DNA of 64,000 bases from Micrococcaceae bacterium. GTDB lineage: Bacteria; Actinomycetota; Actinomycetes; Actinomycetales; Micrococcaceae. Below are positions 11,901-19,890 of this stretch, piece after piece. The notes under the pieces are model-generated. The model was not told the origin of the DNA, did not search any database, and saw only the letters and a list, made by a program, of their open reading frames with translations. The position numbers were made by a program, and so were the translations under genes. Position 1 is the first letter of the stretch; every line of letters begins with the position of its first letter. The stretch spans positions 1 through 64,000 of the forward strand of contig JABXHI010000027.1 of assembly GCA_013393415.1 (NCBI GenBank), given 5' to 3'.

Positions 11901-12908
11901 GAACAAGTCTACGAAGGCAGCCTCGACAGGGCCCCAACACCCCAAGAAATCGCCACCAGTTCCCAAACCGGGATGAGCGTGGAATACCTCACCGAACCTG
12001 GCAGCCCAGGGATGGGCGACGACGGGGTCGAATCCACGACCGCCGAGGTCACACGCACCGTCGATGCTGTCTTCGAGCACTTTCGGGACTCCCCAGAACA
12101 ATCGCTTGCCGTCATTGCGGCCAATGGTGCCCACGCGCGACGTATTGCCGAATCCATCCGCTACAACCTGCCAAACCACCGGTGGGCGACCAAGTTCTTT
12201 AGTGCCAAAACCTCACCCAGTGGCGAAGCATTTGTGGTGGCACCCATGGAGCGCGCCCACGGTATTGTGGCCGACCACGTGATCTTCACACTGGGCTATG
12301 GTCGCACAGCCACCGGCAAAGTGGTCCACCACTTTGGACCGCTATCTGAACAGCACGGTGTGGAATACTATGCCATGTCATTTACGCGGGCGCGTACCCA
12401 CCTGAGCGTGTTCACCGCCATCCACCCGCATGAGATCAACTTCGACAATCTCATGTCAGGTGCTTACCACTTCTGGGAACTGCTAGTGAATCTTCCGGCC
12501 ACGAGTGGCCAACCGGTCGACGGGGGAGCGGGGGAACCGTTGGATCACCTCAGTGAGGACTTCGTCCAACATCTGACCGAACGTGGGGCCGCATATCAGT
12601 TCGATACCCATGATTTCACCGACCTGTTGCTCTACACCCCACAGCATCACGCCCCAGAGTTCCACTCCGAGCATTACCAGCCCACCGCGGTGTCCTATGA
12701 TGGGGCAACCCGTCACCACGATGCACCCGTTCGAACACGGACTCGCACCATACCAGGGCAACTTGCACAGCTTGGCTGGCGCAATGACACCCTGTGGGCC
12801 ATTGATGTGTTCACCGACCCCATGAGCGTTACCGACGGATTCGCAGCACAACTGCAATTACCAGCGGCCTCGGGTTTCAAGGCAGCAGACGAGGACACAG
12901 AAGACTGA
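8994..12908 (+). CDS. Large helicase/AAA-like protein with degenerate nucleotide-binding motifs
   Basis: About 1304 residues from GTG 8994, which has AGGAAGG six bases upstream (GTG 8955 and ATG 8988 are in frame too). The layout follows superfamily I helicases such as DNA2/UPF1-like proteins. An acidic N-terminus comes first, then a Q-motif-like DLDRSQQRAVDHI, and a Walker A reading APPGTGQTQT, in which the invariant lysine is Q356. A helical insertion follows. The Walker B region reads FDTVLVLDSET instead of DEAS, and the C-terminal part reads EYYAMSFTRARTHLSV, like the usual ALTRAR motif. With both Lys and DE missing, ATP hydrolysis is doubtful. I think related Micrococcaceae proteins share PPGTGQTQT, but could not check. 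It is not a known defence gene. Confidence 0.75.
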   Translation: MSHGKNDVDHDDMASSADEVDVRLEVAAAESGFHETELPENTEFSDDSERVEENFFADEDPMDPVGVAEQDFSRWLSEIATGTESDTMLRYAPTISNSIDVTHSQPSGLTQFLSARRTRLTTLLRDQPEMQRSLETAEAIDAKVQELVADRGINVGHVAAGLATWRTTENGVNQQMSAPVLLAPARLAARPNRDDYDVQIVGPARLNPALVRFFASHYGITLDPQQYEEAAYTTAKLEPHPTLDLLRGYTSKVRGLVVEHRLLISTFADLSDTASSEVVDPDHKVIAALYEVGAGTDDAGFGDEAPQLAFEPVPLDERDPADEILVADLDRSQQRAVDHIVAGESLVVSAPPGTGQTQTAVAAAAGLATEGKRVLVIAEKTSTLNEFANRLAAHQLDPLLFSVQADTGPQEVTEQLVRSLLSAERAKEPAVRRIHDTLRDVRRQLLDHSESLHEVRERWQCSPIQAMNELVTLMNAEPAPATSVRLKRSVLDATVDREQVAEQLRYAAELGAFEASSTESPWYGARLRNVHEAEAALELAQRVHDDLSDVAPRFEAATTHAQLTMGANITQWIQQVELLREVRDTLDKFTPDIFDRPVTDLIAATASGSWRKQQGIDMSAMTRTRLRWLAREYIRPGVDVPNLHEALIKVQDQLTSWNEWTSSKRNPVIPTGVEALATDADRLHENLDRLQDMLAPAESETEHLTRMDAGDLHDVLSKLVEDSHTLHTLPERTIVIDQLTEQGLEELLDDFQARGVTSDQVTLELEVAWWQSALEAMLSADEHLAATTGEQLAKLEEEYRIADTAHLESGPSRVRHSLAATWEKATRDYPDAADSLRRLLRTGAANVETVLGINPKLLQPLVPILTTSPLALAELPPSVTFDTVLVLDSETIGLATGLGAISRATQVVAFGDAVSGRAVGFQVSIDPTARASDPRQAESVHQALTRVLPVVPLNIMHRGVNQYLARTLGEQVYEGSLDRAPTPQEIATSSQTGMSVEYLTEPGSPGMGDDGVESTTAEVTRTVDAVFEHFRDSPEQSLAVIAANGAHARRIAESIRYNLPNHRWATKFFSAKTSPSGEAFVVAPMERAHGIVADHVIFTLGYGRTATGKVVHHFGPLSEQHGVEYYAMSFTRARTHLSVFTAIHPHEINFDNLMSGAYHFWELLVNLPATSGQPVDGGAGEPLDHLSEDFVQHLTERGAAYQFDTHDFTDLLLYTPQHHAPEFHSEHYQPTAVSYDGATRHHDAPVRTRTRTIPGQLAQLGWRNDTLWAIDVFTDPMSVTDGFAAQLQLPAASGFKAADEDTED

Positions 12909-12912
12909 GCTG

Positions 12913-13110
12913 ATGGGTCACGACAACGACGAGGCTCAAGGCAGGCGGCGCCCTCGGCGGGCCACGGTTGCCGGAACTGGTCCCGCCTCGGCAGATGGTC
13001 CCGAACCCCGCCTGGATGACCTCCAACCGGACCCTAAGCACAAGCCCAGCAAGGAAAAATTATCCGAGCGGGATCGCTGGATGCTGGACGAAAAACCGCC
13101 GCACTACTGA
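12913..13110 (+). CDS. Small conserved hypothetical protein
   Basis: 65 residues, very polar and basic/acidic, with no membrane segment. The C-terminal SERDRWMLDEKPPHY resembles a motif ending that I associate with short conserved proteins of Micrococcaceae. It begins four bases after the helicase-like gene, so it is probably co-transcribed with it. Its last seven bases overlap the end of the convergent cyclo-ligase gene. Function is unknown. Confidence 0.65.
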   Translation: MGHDNDEAQGRRRPRRATVAGTGPASADGPEPRLDDLQPDPKHKPSKEKLSERDRWMLDEKPPHY

Positions 13111-13724
13111 ACCCACACCAGCCCGGTAGACGCTGTCACCACGGCCTGGACCGGTAGGTCATGGGCTTCGATGGGAAACGCCTCGTCATCGGCGGCGAAA
13201 TACTCGTGATCAAACAGCGGTGTCACCAAGAGGGGCTGTTCATCGCTGAGCTCGGAGAGGGCAGCAAGGAAACGGTCATAATAGCCACCGCCCTTGCCCA
13301 GTCTGTAGCCACCAGTATCGGCTGCAAGCGCCGGCACCAGGATTACATCGGCATCCGCGACGGCTTCGGGCCCAAACCGTTCACCCACCGGCTCATCGAT
13401 CGGGGCCAGGGCCGACTGTTCCATCGGTACCCCCGGGTACCAGCGAGTCCACGACATCGAACGATCCTTATTCGAAATCGGCGCCCACAGCTCAACACCG
13501 TCATTGTGCAAGGCGTGCATCAGCGGATCAGTGTCCGGCTCGGAACCGAACTTGATGGTCATCGCAACCTTGCGTGCATCACGGTGTGCGCTCTCCAAAC
13601 CGCGATACCAATCGAAAAGTGTCTGGCACAGCACCTCGGACTGCAACTGGCGCTGTGTTATATCGAGTTCCTTGCGTTGGGTAAAAAACTGGGCCCGGAG
13701 TTCGGCTTTCGTATCGCTGGTCAT
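13104..13724 (-). CDS. 5-formyltetrahydrofolate cyclo-ligase
   Basis: 206 residues. Converts 5-formyl-THF to 5,10-methenyl-THF with ATP, a salvage step of one-carbon metabolism that fits functionally with the gcv genes at the start of the window. The MTHFS signature YRLGKGGGYYDRFL is clear at about residues 140-155, and a basic N-terminal KAELRAQFFTQRKEL matches the family. It converges on the 65-residue gene with a seven-base overlap of their 3' ends. Confidence 0.9.
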   Translation of the reverse strand: MTSDTKAELRAQFFTQRKELDITQRQLQSEVLCQTLFDWYRGLESAHRDARKVAMTIKFGSEPDTDPLMHALHNDGVELWAPISNKDRSMSWTRWYPGVPMEQSALAPIDEPVGERFGPEAVADADVILVPALAADTGGYRLGKGGGYYDRFLAALSELSDEQPLLVTPLFDHEYFAADDEAFPIEAHDLPVQAVVTASTGLVWVQ

Positions 13725-13794
13725 AAAACCAATTGTGACACCGGTATGCCCACAAACAAACAGGCCATTGGCGCACCCCTCCTAGAATGGAACC

Positions 13795-14409
13795 ATGAGC
13801 CACTTCTCCGCCGCGCCAATGCGCTGGCCAGTCACGCTGGAGCATCAGCACGTACAGCTGGCGCCACTACGGTACATTCACCGGCGGCAATGGCACGAGA
13901 TCCGCAGCAGAAATGCGGCCTGGCTTGCACCCTGGGAAGCGACCGATCCAACCGGTAAGAACAATGCCATGACCTATGGTGCGATGGTGCGCGCATACAA
14001 CCGTGACGGTGGAAACGCAGTCTCCTACCCCTGGGCGATCTTTTTGCAAGACCAAGCGACAACACAGTTGGTGGGTCAAATGATTGCGGCCCCGGTGCTG
14101 TGGGGATCCATGCGATCCACGACATTAGGCTACTGGGTGGACCAAGCCCATGCGGGTCGAAATATCGTGCCCACAGCAGTTGCTCTGGCCACCGACTACT
14201 TACTCACCCGTGTCGGTTTGCATCGGGTGGAAATCAATATTGTGCCCGATAACGCCGCCTCATTGAGGGTGGTAGAAAAACTCGGGCTGAGATCTGAAGG
14301 TATTCGCAACGACTTCATTCACATTAACGGGCGTTGGCGTGACCACGAATCGTTTGCGATCACTACACCAGAACTTCCCCTCGGCGGATTGCTTTCACGA
14401 GTGCCCTAA
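13795..14409 (+). CDS. GNAT family N-acetyltransferase (RimJ/RimL type)
   Basis: 204 residues. The pattern LGYWVDQAHAGRNIVPTAVALATDYL followed by LHRVEINIVPDNAASLRVVEKLGLRSEG is the acetyl-CoA-binding core of RimJ/RimL-like acetyltransferases, which modify N-terminal residues of ribosomal proteins or small amines. The actual substrate cannot be told. It stands alone between the cyclo-ligase gene (divergent) and the membrane protein gene 74 bases downstream. Confidence 0.87.
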   Translation: MSHFSAAPMRWPVTLEHQHVQLAPLRYIHRRQWHEIRSRNAAWLAPWEATDPTGKNNAMTYGAMVRAYNRDGGNAVSYPWAIFLQDQATTQLVGQMIAAPVLWGSMRSTTLGYWVDQAHAGRNIVPTAVALATDYLLTRVGLHRVEINIVPDNAASLRVVEKLGLRSEGIRNDFIHINGRWRDHESFAITTPELPLGGLLSRVP

Positions 14410-14483
14410 CATTCACTTCGACCCCAAAACTGGCAACACACGCTAACAAAGCCGCCAACTTTGCACCGACCGGGTATATCGTT

Positions 14484-15323
14484 ATGAGGGTGGACAACCG
14501 TATCCGAGAGCTTGAAGAGTCGCTAGCCGCTACGCTCGGATTCCTGCCCGAAATCGACATCGCGGCTTCGATCGTCGTCGTAGTCGTTGTTGTAGCCGGC
14601 TTGATTCTGCTTGCTCGTCGTCCGGATGTCACACAACGGACTCGAAAGAGCCGCGAATCCCGCCAACGAAGGAAAGCTATGAAATCTTCCCCATCTTCGA
14701 CACCCTCCGGCGGCACTGGATTCTCAATTCGCTGGGGTCGCCTCACTATCTTTGCGGTCGGTGCACTCGCGCTCTTGACCGCCCTCGTGACCTTTTTGGC
14801 TGGTCTCTTTGGGGCCGCGACCTGGCTGACAGCTGGCATCAGCGCGCTCATCACGGTAGCAAGTTACGGTGCCCTGCGTGGCCTTGCCATCCTTGACTCC
14901 AAAAAACGAGCCCGCGAACGCGAACGTCTCAGCATCTCAGAAGGACTGGAAACCAGTATTGCCACTTACCAGGCTACCGCTCGACAACAGCAGACGCCGG
15001 TAGAGCACGACGACGAAGTCTTTGACGTCGCTGATGAACCAGAAACGCCACAAGAACCGGCCGCACCAGTGGCCGAAGCACCCGTGGTCGATACGCCAGC
15101 ACCTGTGCCGGCCCGCAAGCCACTGCCACGTCCGATGTACCTCGATGCCCCCGAGGTTGCTCGTGACGCACCAGAGCCACTGGAAACTCCACAGGAGCCG
15201 GTACCATCTCGTGATGTGCAGCTGAGCGAAGGTGTATCGAGTCAGTACCAAGAAAAGATTACGGAAAAAGCCAACACTCGTCTGGATTTGGACAAAGTAC
15301 TCAACCGTCGCCGCGCCATCTAG
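14484..15323 (+). CDS. Conserved actinobacterial membrane protein of unknown function
   Basis: 279 residues. A first hydrophobic segment with a run of seven valines lies at about 29-43. A basic loop follows, then two close hydrophobic segments at about 90-133, and a Pro/Glu/Ala-rich cytoplasmic tail that ends in a basic LNRRRAI. An in-frame ATG at 14679 has GGAAAG just upstream and would remove the first membrane segment, so the start is uncertain. The gene is followed after 11 bases by a phosphotransferase gene. No function can be assigned. Confidence 0.6.
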   Translation: MRVDNRIRELEESLAATLGFLPEIDIAASIVVVVVVVAGLILLARRPDVTQRTRKSRESRQRRKAMKSSPSSTPSGGTGFSIRWGRLTIFAVGALALLTALVTFLAGLFGAATWLTAGISALITVASYGALRGLAILDSKKRARERERLSISEGLETSIATYQATARQQQTPVEHDDEVFDVADEPETPQEPAAPVAEAPVVDTPAPVPARKPLPRPMYLDAPEVARDAPEPLETPQEPVPSRDVQLSEGVSSQYQEKITEKANTRLDLDKVLNRRRAI

Positions 15324-15334
15324 GAAACACCCCA

Positions 15335-16525
15335 ATGCTTACCGGTGGTTTCGGGCCGTTTAGCCGTGCTGACCTCACCGGACTCCTTGGCGCACTGGTC
15401 GCCTCAGATCATCGCCGCATGCTCAGTGCCACGCTGCACGATGTCCAATACCGTGCCGGACACTATTATGTGATCGCGGAAGTCTCTGCGCATCACGATG
15501 GGGGAGTGGGCCAGTTCTACTACGGCCTGACCACCGCACCGGTGCCCTCCGAAGCGCGCGGCTACGCGACGAAGCTCCACGACTATAATATTTTCGCCTG
15601 GGAACATCCCCACGACCCGCTGCTCCCCGGACTCACGCTCGCCGCCACACCCGCCCAGGTGCGGCAACATTTCGCCCCGGATCGTGAACTCACTGCACTA
15701 CACACCGTCATCTATCGACCGATGAACCGGGCAGTGTTCAAAGCACGCTTGACGCCGCAAACTCCCGCTGGCCTCGGCGAGACCCTGTACTTGAAAGTAC
15801 TCCGGCCCGGCATCGCCCAGACGCTCTACAACATTCACCTCACGCTTGGGGCCGCCGGCGTTCCCGTTGTGCCTCCCATTGCCCCACCGGTAGCAGACGT
15901 GCTAACTCTGGCCGGCGGTCAAGGCATGCCACTCGGGGAACTAGCTCGCACTGAAGGAGTGGTCACTCGATTTGATGCACGCCAGCTGATCGACCTGCTC
16001 GATCGGTTTCCTCGCGAAATATTGCACTACCCACACCGCGCCTCGTGGGCGGACCGGTATCAAGAATTCATCCAGTCGGCACACCAGGCGATGCCGGAAG
16101 AATATGCTCGGCTAGGCCAATTGGCGTATCGCTTTGACCAAGCACACCAGCAGCTGGACCTCGGCCCGGTCGTTCCGACACACGGGGACCTCTATGAGGC
16201 GCATATTTTGGTGGATCCGGTGACGGGTGAGATCCGCCAAATTTTGGATGTGGATGGGGCAGGGCCCGGCTATCGGGTTGATGATTACGCATGCCTCATC
16301 GGTCATGTCGCAGTGTTAGGATACGCCCAAAATCCTCAGTGGGGCTGGCAGACGGCCATGCGATTTTTTGGTCAACTGGCACCATACACGAACCCTCATA
16401 CGCTCGCGGTACGTTCAGCTGCGGTGGTGGTGAGCCTGATCCCTGGCTACCAGCCTGATGAGCAAACACGGGCCCGAGGTCAACGATACTTACGCGTCGT
16501 TGAAGCGCTACTAGAACTGGCGTAG
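15335..16525 (+). CDS. APH family phosphotransferase
   Basis: 396 residues. The kinase-like core is recognised by VVPTHGDLYEAHILVDPVTG (catalytic loop) and ILDVDGAGPGYRVDDYACLIGH (metal-binding Asp region). In the HGDxxxxN motif the last position is His here (HGDLYEAH). This variation occurs in several APH-like subgroups, so activity is not excluded. The substrate is unknown; aminoglycosides, choline or sugars are all possible. Its stop codon directly abuts the stop of the convergent helical-repeat gene, with no bases between them. Confidence 0.75.
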   Translation: MLTGGFGPFSRADLTGLLGALVASDHRRMLSATLHDVQYRAGHYYVIAEVSAHHDGGVGQFYYGLTTAPVPSEARGYATKLHDYNIFAWEHPHDPLLPGLTLAATPAQVRQHFAPDRELTALHTVIYRPMNRAVFKARLTPQTPAGLGETLYLKVLRPGIAQTLYNIHLTLGAAGVPVVPPIAPPVADVLTLAGGQGMPLGELARTEGVVTRFDARQLIDLLDRFPREILHYPHRASWADRYQEFIQSAHQAMPEEYARLGQLAYRFDQAHQQLDLGPVVPTHGDLYEAHILVDPVTGEIRQILDVDGAGPGYRVDDYACLIGHVAVLGYAQNPQWGWQTAMRFFGQLAPYTNPHTLAVRSAAVVVSLIPGYQPDEQTRARGQRYLRVVEALLELA

Positions 16526-18376
16526 TCAGTCGTCGAAGAAGGTGTCCGCACTGAACTCATGTTCGGTCGGCAATGGGGTCTCCACTTCAATACGTTGCGC
16601 CTGTTGCTTCATGCGTTCAGAGTCGTGATGCTCACCCTGGCCACGCAATGCGGTGGACAGCCCCAACAGGGCGGCGCGACGTAGTTCCGGCTGGATGCCT
16701 TCGGCCTCAGCGATCGTGGTAAACAGCGTCGTAGCTTCCAACCACTTACTGTCTTCGATCAAGAATTTGCCGGCCATCAACTCACAGCCGTGACCCATAG
16801 CCAGTTCCGCTTCATCTTCGAACATGTCAGCAGCCGTCAATGCGGTCGCAACGGCTTTATTATTTTTGCCAAACAGTTGATACGCGTGCGCTTTCTGGCG
16901 AGTCAGTTCAGCAGCCACATAGCGTACCTCGTCATTGCCCGCCAGCTCGATGGCCTTGTCGTAGAGTGCTAAACCCTCGGGCTTCGTCTGATCGCACAAC
17001 AACTTCGCCAATTCACGCAGGCCCTGGGTTTCCACCGCGGGATCTTCAGACGCCTTGGCCATCTCCACGGCTTGACGCATCAATTCCTCGGCGTCAGCAA
17101 ATATCTTCTCATCGTCGGCTTCAACAAGTTTCATACCCGCACCAAGACTGGTGCGAGCCGCCTCACGAACAGCATCAACTTTCAAAAACGCGTCAATGGA
17201 ATCGCGCCAATGCTTCACCGCATCGGTGTATCGGCCTTGGCGGCATACCGCATTGCCTAAATCAATGAGCGCATGCGCCAAAATCTGGTGGTTGCCAGAA
17301 AGCTTTTCGCGGGTGACCAGCGTGGTGAGAACTTCTTCGGCTTCGGTGACTTCACCGGCATCCAATAACTGGTGACCAAGCGCTGCTACCAGGCCCGAGG
17401 TTTCTTCGACCTCGCCCTGTTCAGCCTGGTCAACGGCAACCTTCCACGCCAGAACAGATAACTGGTGTCTATCGACGCGACGAGCAACGGAGGCCACCAG
17501 TGAGGCGGCGGAGGCCGCACCGGGCCGAATCTGGAGTCGGGCGTACAACTCGAGCGCACGTACCCCGAAGCTTGCGGCGTCTGGCATATCGTTGCGATGA
17601 TGCGCGATCACCGCCTGCATCATCCACATTGCGGCTCGCACGGCACGATTACAGCCGGTTTCAAGAATCTGCTGCGACAGCGTATCGGCGGCATCGACTT
17701 GTTCATTCATGAATTTCAGATGGGCCAAAAACATTTCGGTATTGGCGAGGGAGCCGGCAGACAAATGGTAGCCGGCATCTGCGCGACGACGCTGTAGTGC
17801 GACCGCCTCTTCGATCAGCTCGAGTGCTTCTTCGCCATTCATCTGGCTCATCTGATGTACGGCCAAACCAATTAAGACATCCGCTAAGACCGTGTCGACC
17901 CCGCCCGAAGAGCGCTCTTGATCGGCGACACCCGACAAGACCGTGGAAGCAAACGCATCGGCTTCGGCAAAGAGGATCGAACCGAGTTGATCTTCCATGT
18001 CTGCCTGATGCGTTTGACCAAGTGTCCGTAACAGGTCAGTGCGATTCGAAATGGCTTCGAGCATGGCAGCCTCGTCATCGAGCTTATGGTGTACCGAGGC
18101 AACCAGCCGATACAGACCCAGTGCGACCTCAGCCTTTGTACCGACATTGGCTAAACCGTGTGAGGCACACTCTAAGGCTCTCTCGAGATCATCCGCGTAG
18201 GCCGCCTCGTGGGCGAGATCTAACCAGCCACGCGCGGTATGTGCAGTTTCGTGCTGAAGATCCGTTGAAGATGGTCCATTACTCAATAACGAACGCAATT
18301 TTGGTTCGACAATGGATGGCAAAGCGGATTGGCTGTTTGGTCCTTCAAAATCAGCCGACGACGTCGAGGAATGCAT
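16526..18376 (-). CDS. Helical-repeat (TPR-like) protein
   Basis: 616 residues, almost entirely alpha-helical by composition. Alanine/leucine-rich helix pairs of about 34-40 residues recur through the chain, for example LAHEAAYADDLERALECASHGLANVGTK early on and DLGNAVCRQGRYTDAVKHWRDSIDAFLK near the middle. This is the pattern of tetratricopeptide solenoids used for protein-protein contacts. No enzymatic motif, signal peptide or membrane segment is visible. It is transcribed divergently from the NUDIX gene across 55 bases. The partner is unknown. Confidence 0.7.
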   Translation of the reverse strand: MHSSTSSADFEGPNSQSALPSIVEPKLRSLLSNGPSSTDLQHETAHTARGWLDLAHEAAYADDLERALECASHGLANVGTKAEVALGLYRLVASVHHKLDDEAAMLEAISNRTDLLRTLGQTHQADMEDQLGSILFAEADAFASTVLSGVADQERSSGGVDTVLADVLIGLAVHQMSQMNGEEALELIEEAVALQRRRADAGYHLSAGSLANTEMFLAHLKFMNEQVDAADTLSQQILETGCNRAVRAAMWMMQAVIAHHRNDMPDAASFGVRALELYARLQIRPGAASAASLVASVARRVDRHQLSVLAWKVAVDQAEQGEVEETSGLVAALGHQLLDAGEVTEAEEVLTTLVTREKLSGNHQILAHALIDLGNAVCRQGRYTDAVKHWRDSIDAFLKVDAVREAARTSLGAGMKLVEADDEKIFADAEELMRQAVEMAKASEDPAVETQGLRELAKLLCDQTKPEGLALYDKAIELAGNDEVRYVAAELTRQKAHAYQLFGKNNKAVATALTAADMFEDEAELAMGHGCELMAGKFLIEDSKWLEATTLFTTIAEAEGIQPELRRAALLGLSTALRGQGEHHDSERMKQQAQRIEVETPLPTEHEFSADTFFDD

Positions 18377-18431
18377 GACTCACAGTCTAGTGATCACTTG
18401 GACGCAGTGACGACCACTAGACTGTGGAATT

Positions 18432-18896
18432 ATGGAATTTCAGTGGCGACCAGGGTCTTATGCGCTCATTACGAAACAGGATGAAGTTTTGTTGAGTCTA
18501 TGGGAGAGCTCCATCGGCTCGTTCTGGACGCTGCCCGGTGGCGGTATTGAATTCGACGAACAACCCGATGTCGCATGCGTGCGTGAAGTCTGGGAAGAAA
18601 CCGGGTATAACGTTGTGCTCACGAGGTTTTTGTCTGCGGCCACGCATCTCATTCCCGCAGAGAAACGCGTCCCCGGACAGTACCTTCCACTCCAAATTTT
18701 GAGTCTGCTCTACACCGCAGAAATCGTCTCCGGAACGCTGCGTCCCGAGGTCGGCGGGTCCTCTACGGATGCGGCGTGGATTCCAATAAGCCAGTTGCAT
18801 AATCGTTCGATAACCAAGGGGCACCGGGTGTCTGAATGGGTCGGCGAAGCCCTGGAAATGGCAACTGGTACACCCCAAATCACACAAGAATGGTGA
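18432..18896 (+). CDS. NUDIX hydrolase
   Basis: 154 residues. The Nudix box spans about residues 37-59, with the core REVWEETGY at 51-59 binding the metal and hydrolysing a nucleoside diphosphate linked to another moiety. The substrate is not predictable. The following lipoprotein gene starts inside its last seven bases, so the two are likely co-translated. Confidence 0.88.
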   Translation: MEFQWRPGSYALITKQDEVLLSLWESSIGSFWTLPGGGIEFDEQPDVACVREVWEETGYNVVLTRFLSAATHLIPAEKRVPGQYLPLQILSLLYTAEIVSGTLRPEVGGSSTDAAWIPISQLHNRSITKGHRVSEWVGEALEMATGTPQITQEW

Positions 18897-19846
18897 CAAG
18901 CTTGGCAAAGACTTTCCCTACGCGTTTGGTGGTGTTTACTGCCGCGGGGCTGCTGCTGGCTGGCTGTTCCACGGGCGAGCCCGTTGACGCCGCCCATCTG
19001 ACCATCGCGACGACTCCGGCAGCACTGGATCAAGCAACCTCGCTGGCAGTTGCGGAATACGTCGTATCCCAGGGCGCAGACGTCGAAATACAGTCCCACG
19101 ATGATCACGAAGCCGTCTTTGCCTCTTTGGATGATGAAACAGCGAGCGATCATGAATCTATTGCCGTCGTGACAACACCCCAGCAAGCTGACACACAAGA
19201 CTCCGCGCCGCAACTTCCCGGAGATGTCGATATCGTGGCTCAAGCGCCGGCCGAGTTGGGGCTGACACCCACCGCATCGACGGTTACGGCAGCTCAGATT
19301 GCCCAAGCCCAAAACGAGCAGGCTGTGGCCGACGACCAGACGTATCCTGCCTGTGCTGACCTGACATGGTTGCATACCGTCACTGCACAAGAGGAAATTG
19401 ACGACCTGCGAACAGCACTGGCCGAAGTAGGGTGTGAGCCGGCCTTTGAAAGCACCGGAGCCATCGATAGTGACACCTATGAGGAGATGACCCGTCGGCT
19501 GATCACCGAAGATCAGACCGTGGCGGTGCTCTCGAGTGTTGACCCGGTCATCGCCGATCAAGGGTTGGCGACCTTAGAGCTGGAAACTGAACAGTGGCCC
19601 AACACAAATATGGTGGCGGTGGCATCAACCGATATCAATGAGTCACTGGCCTCACACGTGACGGCGGTCGTTGAAGAACTCGACAGTGAAGCCGCCACTG
19701 ATCTGTTACGTGGCTACCACAATGCCCAAACCTCGACATCGGACTTGCAGTACGAGGTCGATGACGCGATTCGATACTGGTTAGCCAATCAGGATCTGAT
19801 GGACGACGACACGGTGACTGACTTTTCAACCGACGACGTCGAGTAG
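18890..19846 (+). CDS. Lipoprotein resembling OpuAC-type substrate-binding proteins
   Basis: 318 residues from ATG 18890, which overlaps the NUDIX stop. The signal peptide ends in the lipobox LLAGC, so the mature protein should be anchored outside the membrane. After the cysteine, AAHLTIATTPAALDQATSLAVAEYVVSQGADVEI resembles the start of glycine-betaine/choline ABC binding domains (OpuAC). An internal SDTYEEMTRRLITEDQTVAVL fits the same fold weakly. No permease or ATPase gene is nearby. The family assignment is tentative; the lipoprotein call is firm. Confidence 0.6.
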   Translation: MVTSLAKTFPTRLVVFTAAGLLLAGCSTGEPVDAAHLTIATTPAALDQATSLAVAEYVVSQGADVEIQSHDDHEAVFASLDDETASDHESIAVVTTPQQADTQDSAPQLPGDVDIVAQAPAELGLTPTASTVTAAQIAQAQNEQAVADDQTYPACADLTWLHTVTAQEEIDDLRTALAEVGCEPAFESTGAIDSDTYEEMTRRLITEDQTVAVLSSVDPVIADQGLATLELETEQWPNTNMVAVASTDINESLASHVTAVVEELDSEAATDLLRGYHNAQTSTSDLQYEVDDAIRYWLANQDLMDDDTVTDFSTDDVE

Positions 19847-19890
19847 TCATCTACAATCAACCTAAACTCAACGGTTTCAGGAGGACCTAC

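Noticed and set aside
11427-12179. 250-codon minus-strand frame inside the helicase-like gene
   Set aside because: Antisense shadow without ribosome site or family motif.
14570-14600. GTC/GTT/GTA repeat run
   Set aside because: Encodes a valine run in the first membrane helix of the 279-residue protein; ordinary codon repetition, not a regulatory repeat.
17797-18378. 193-codon plus-strand frame opposite the helical-repeat gene
   Set aside because: Arg/Pro/His-rich shadow typical of GC-rich antisense frames.
18710-19561. 283-codon minus-strand frame across the NUDIX and lipoprotein genes
   Set aside because: Covers two well supported genes on the other strand and shows no domain.
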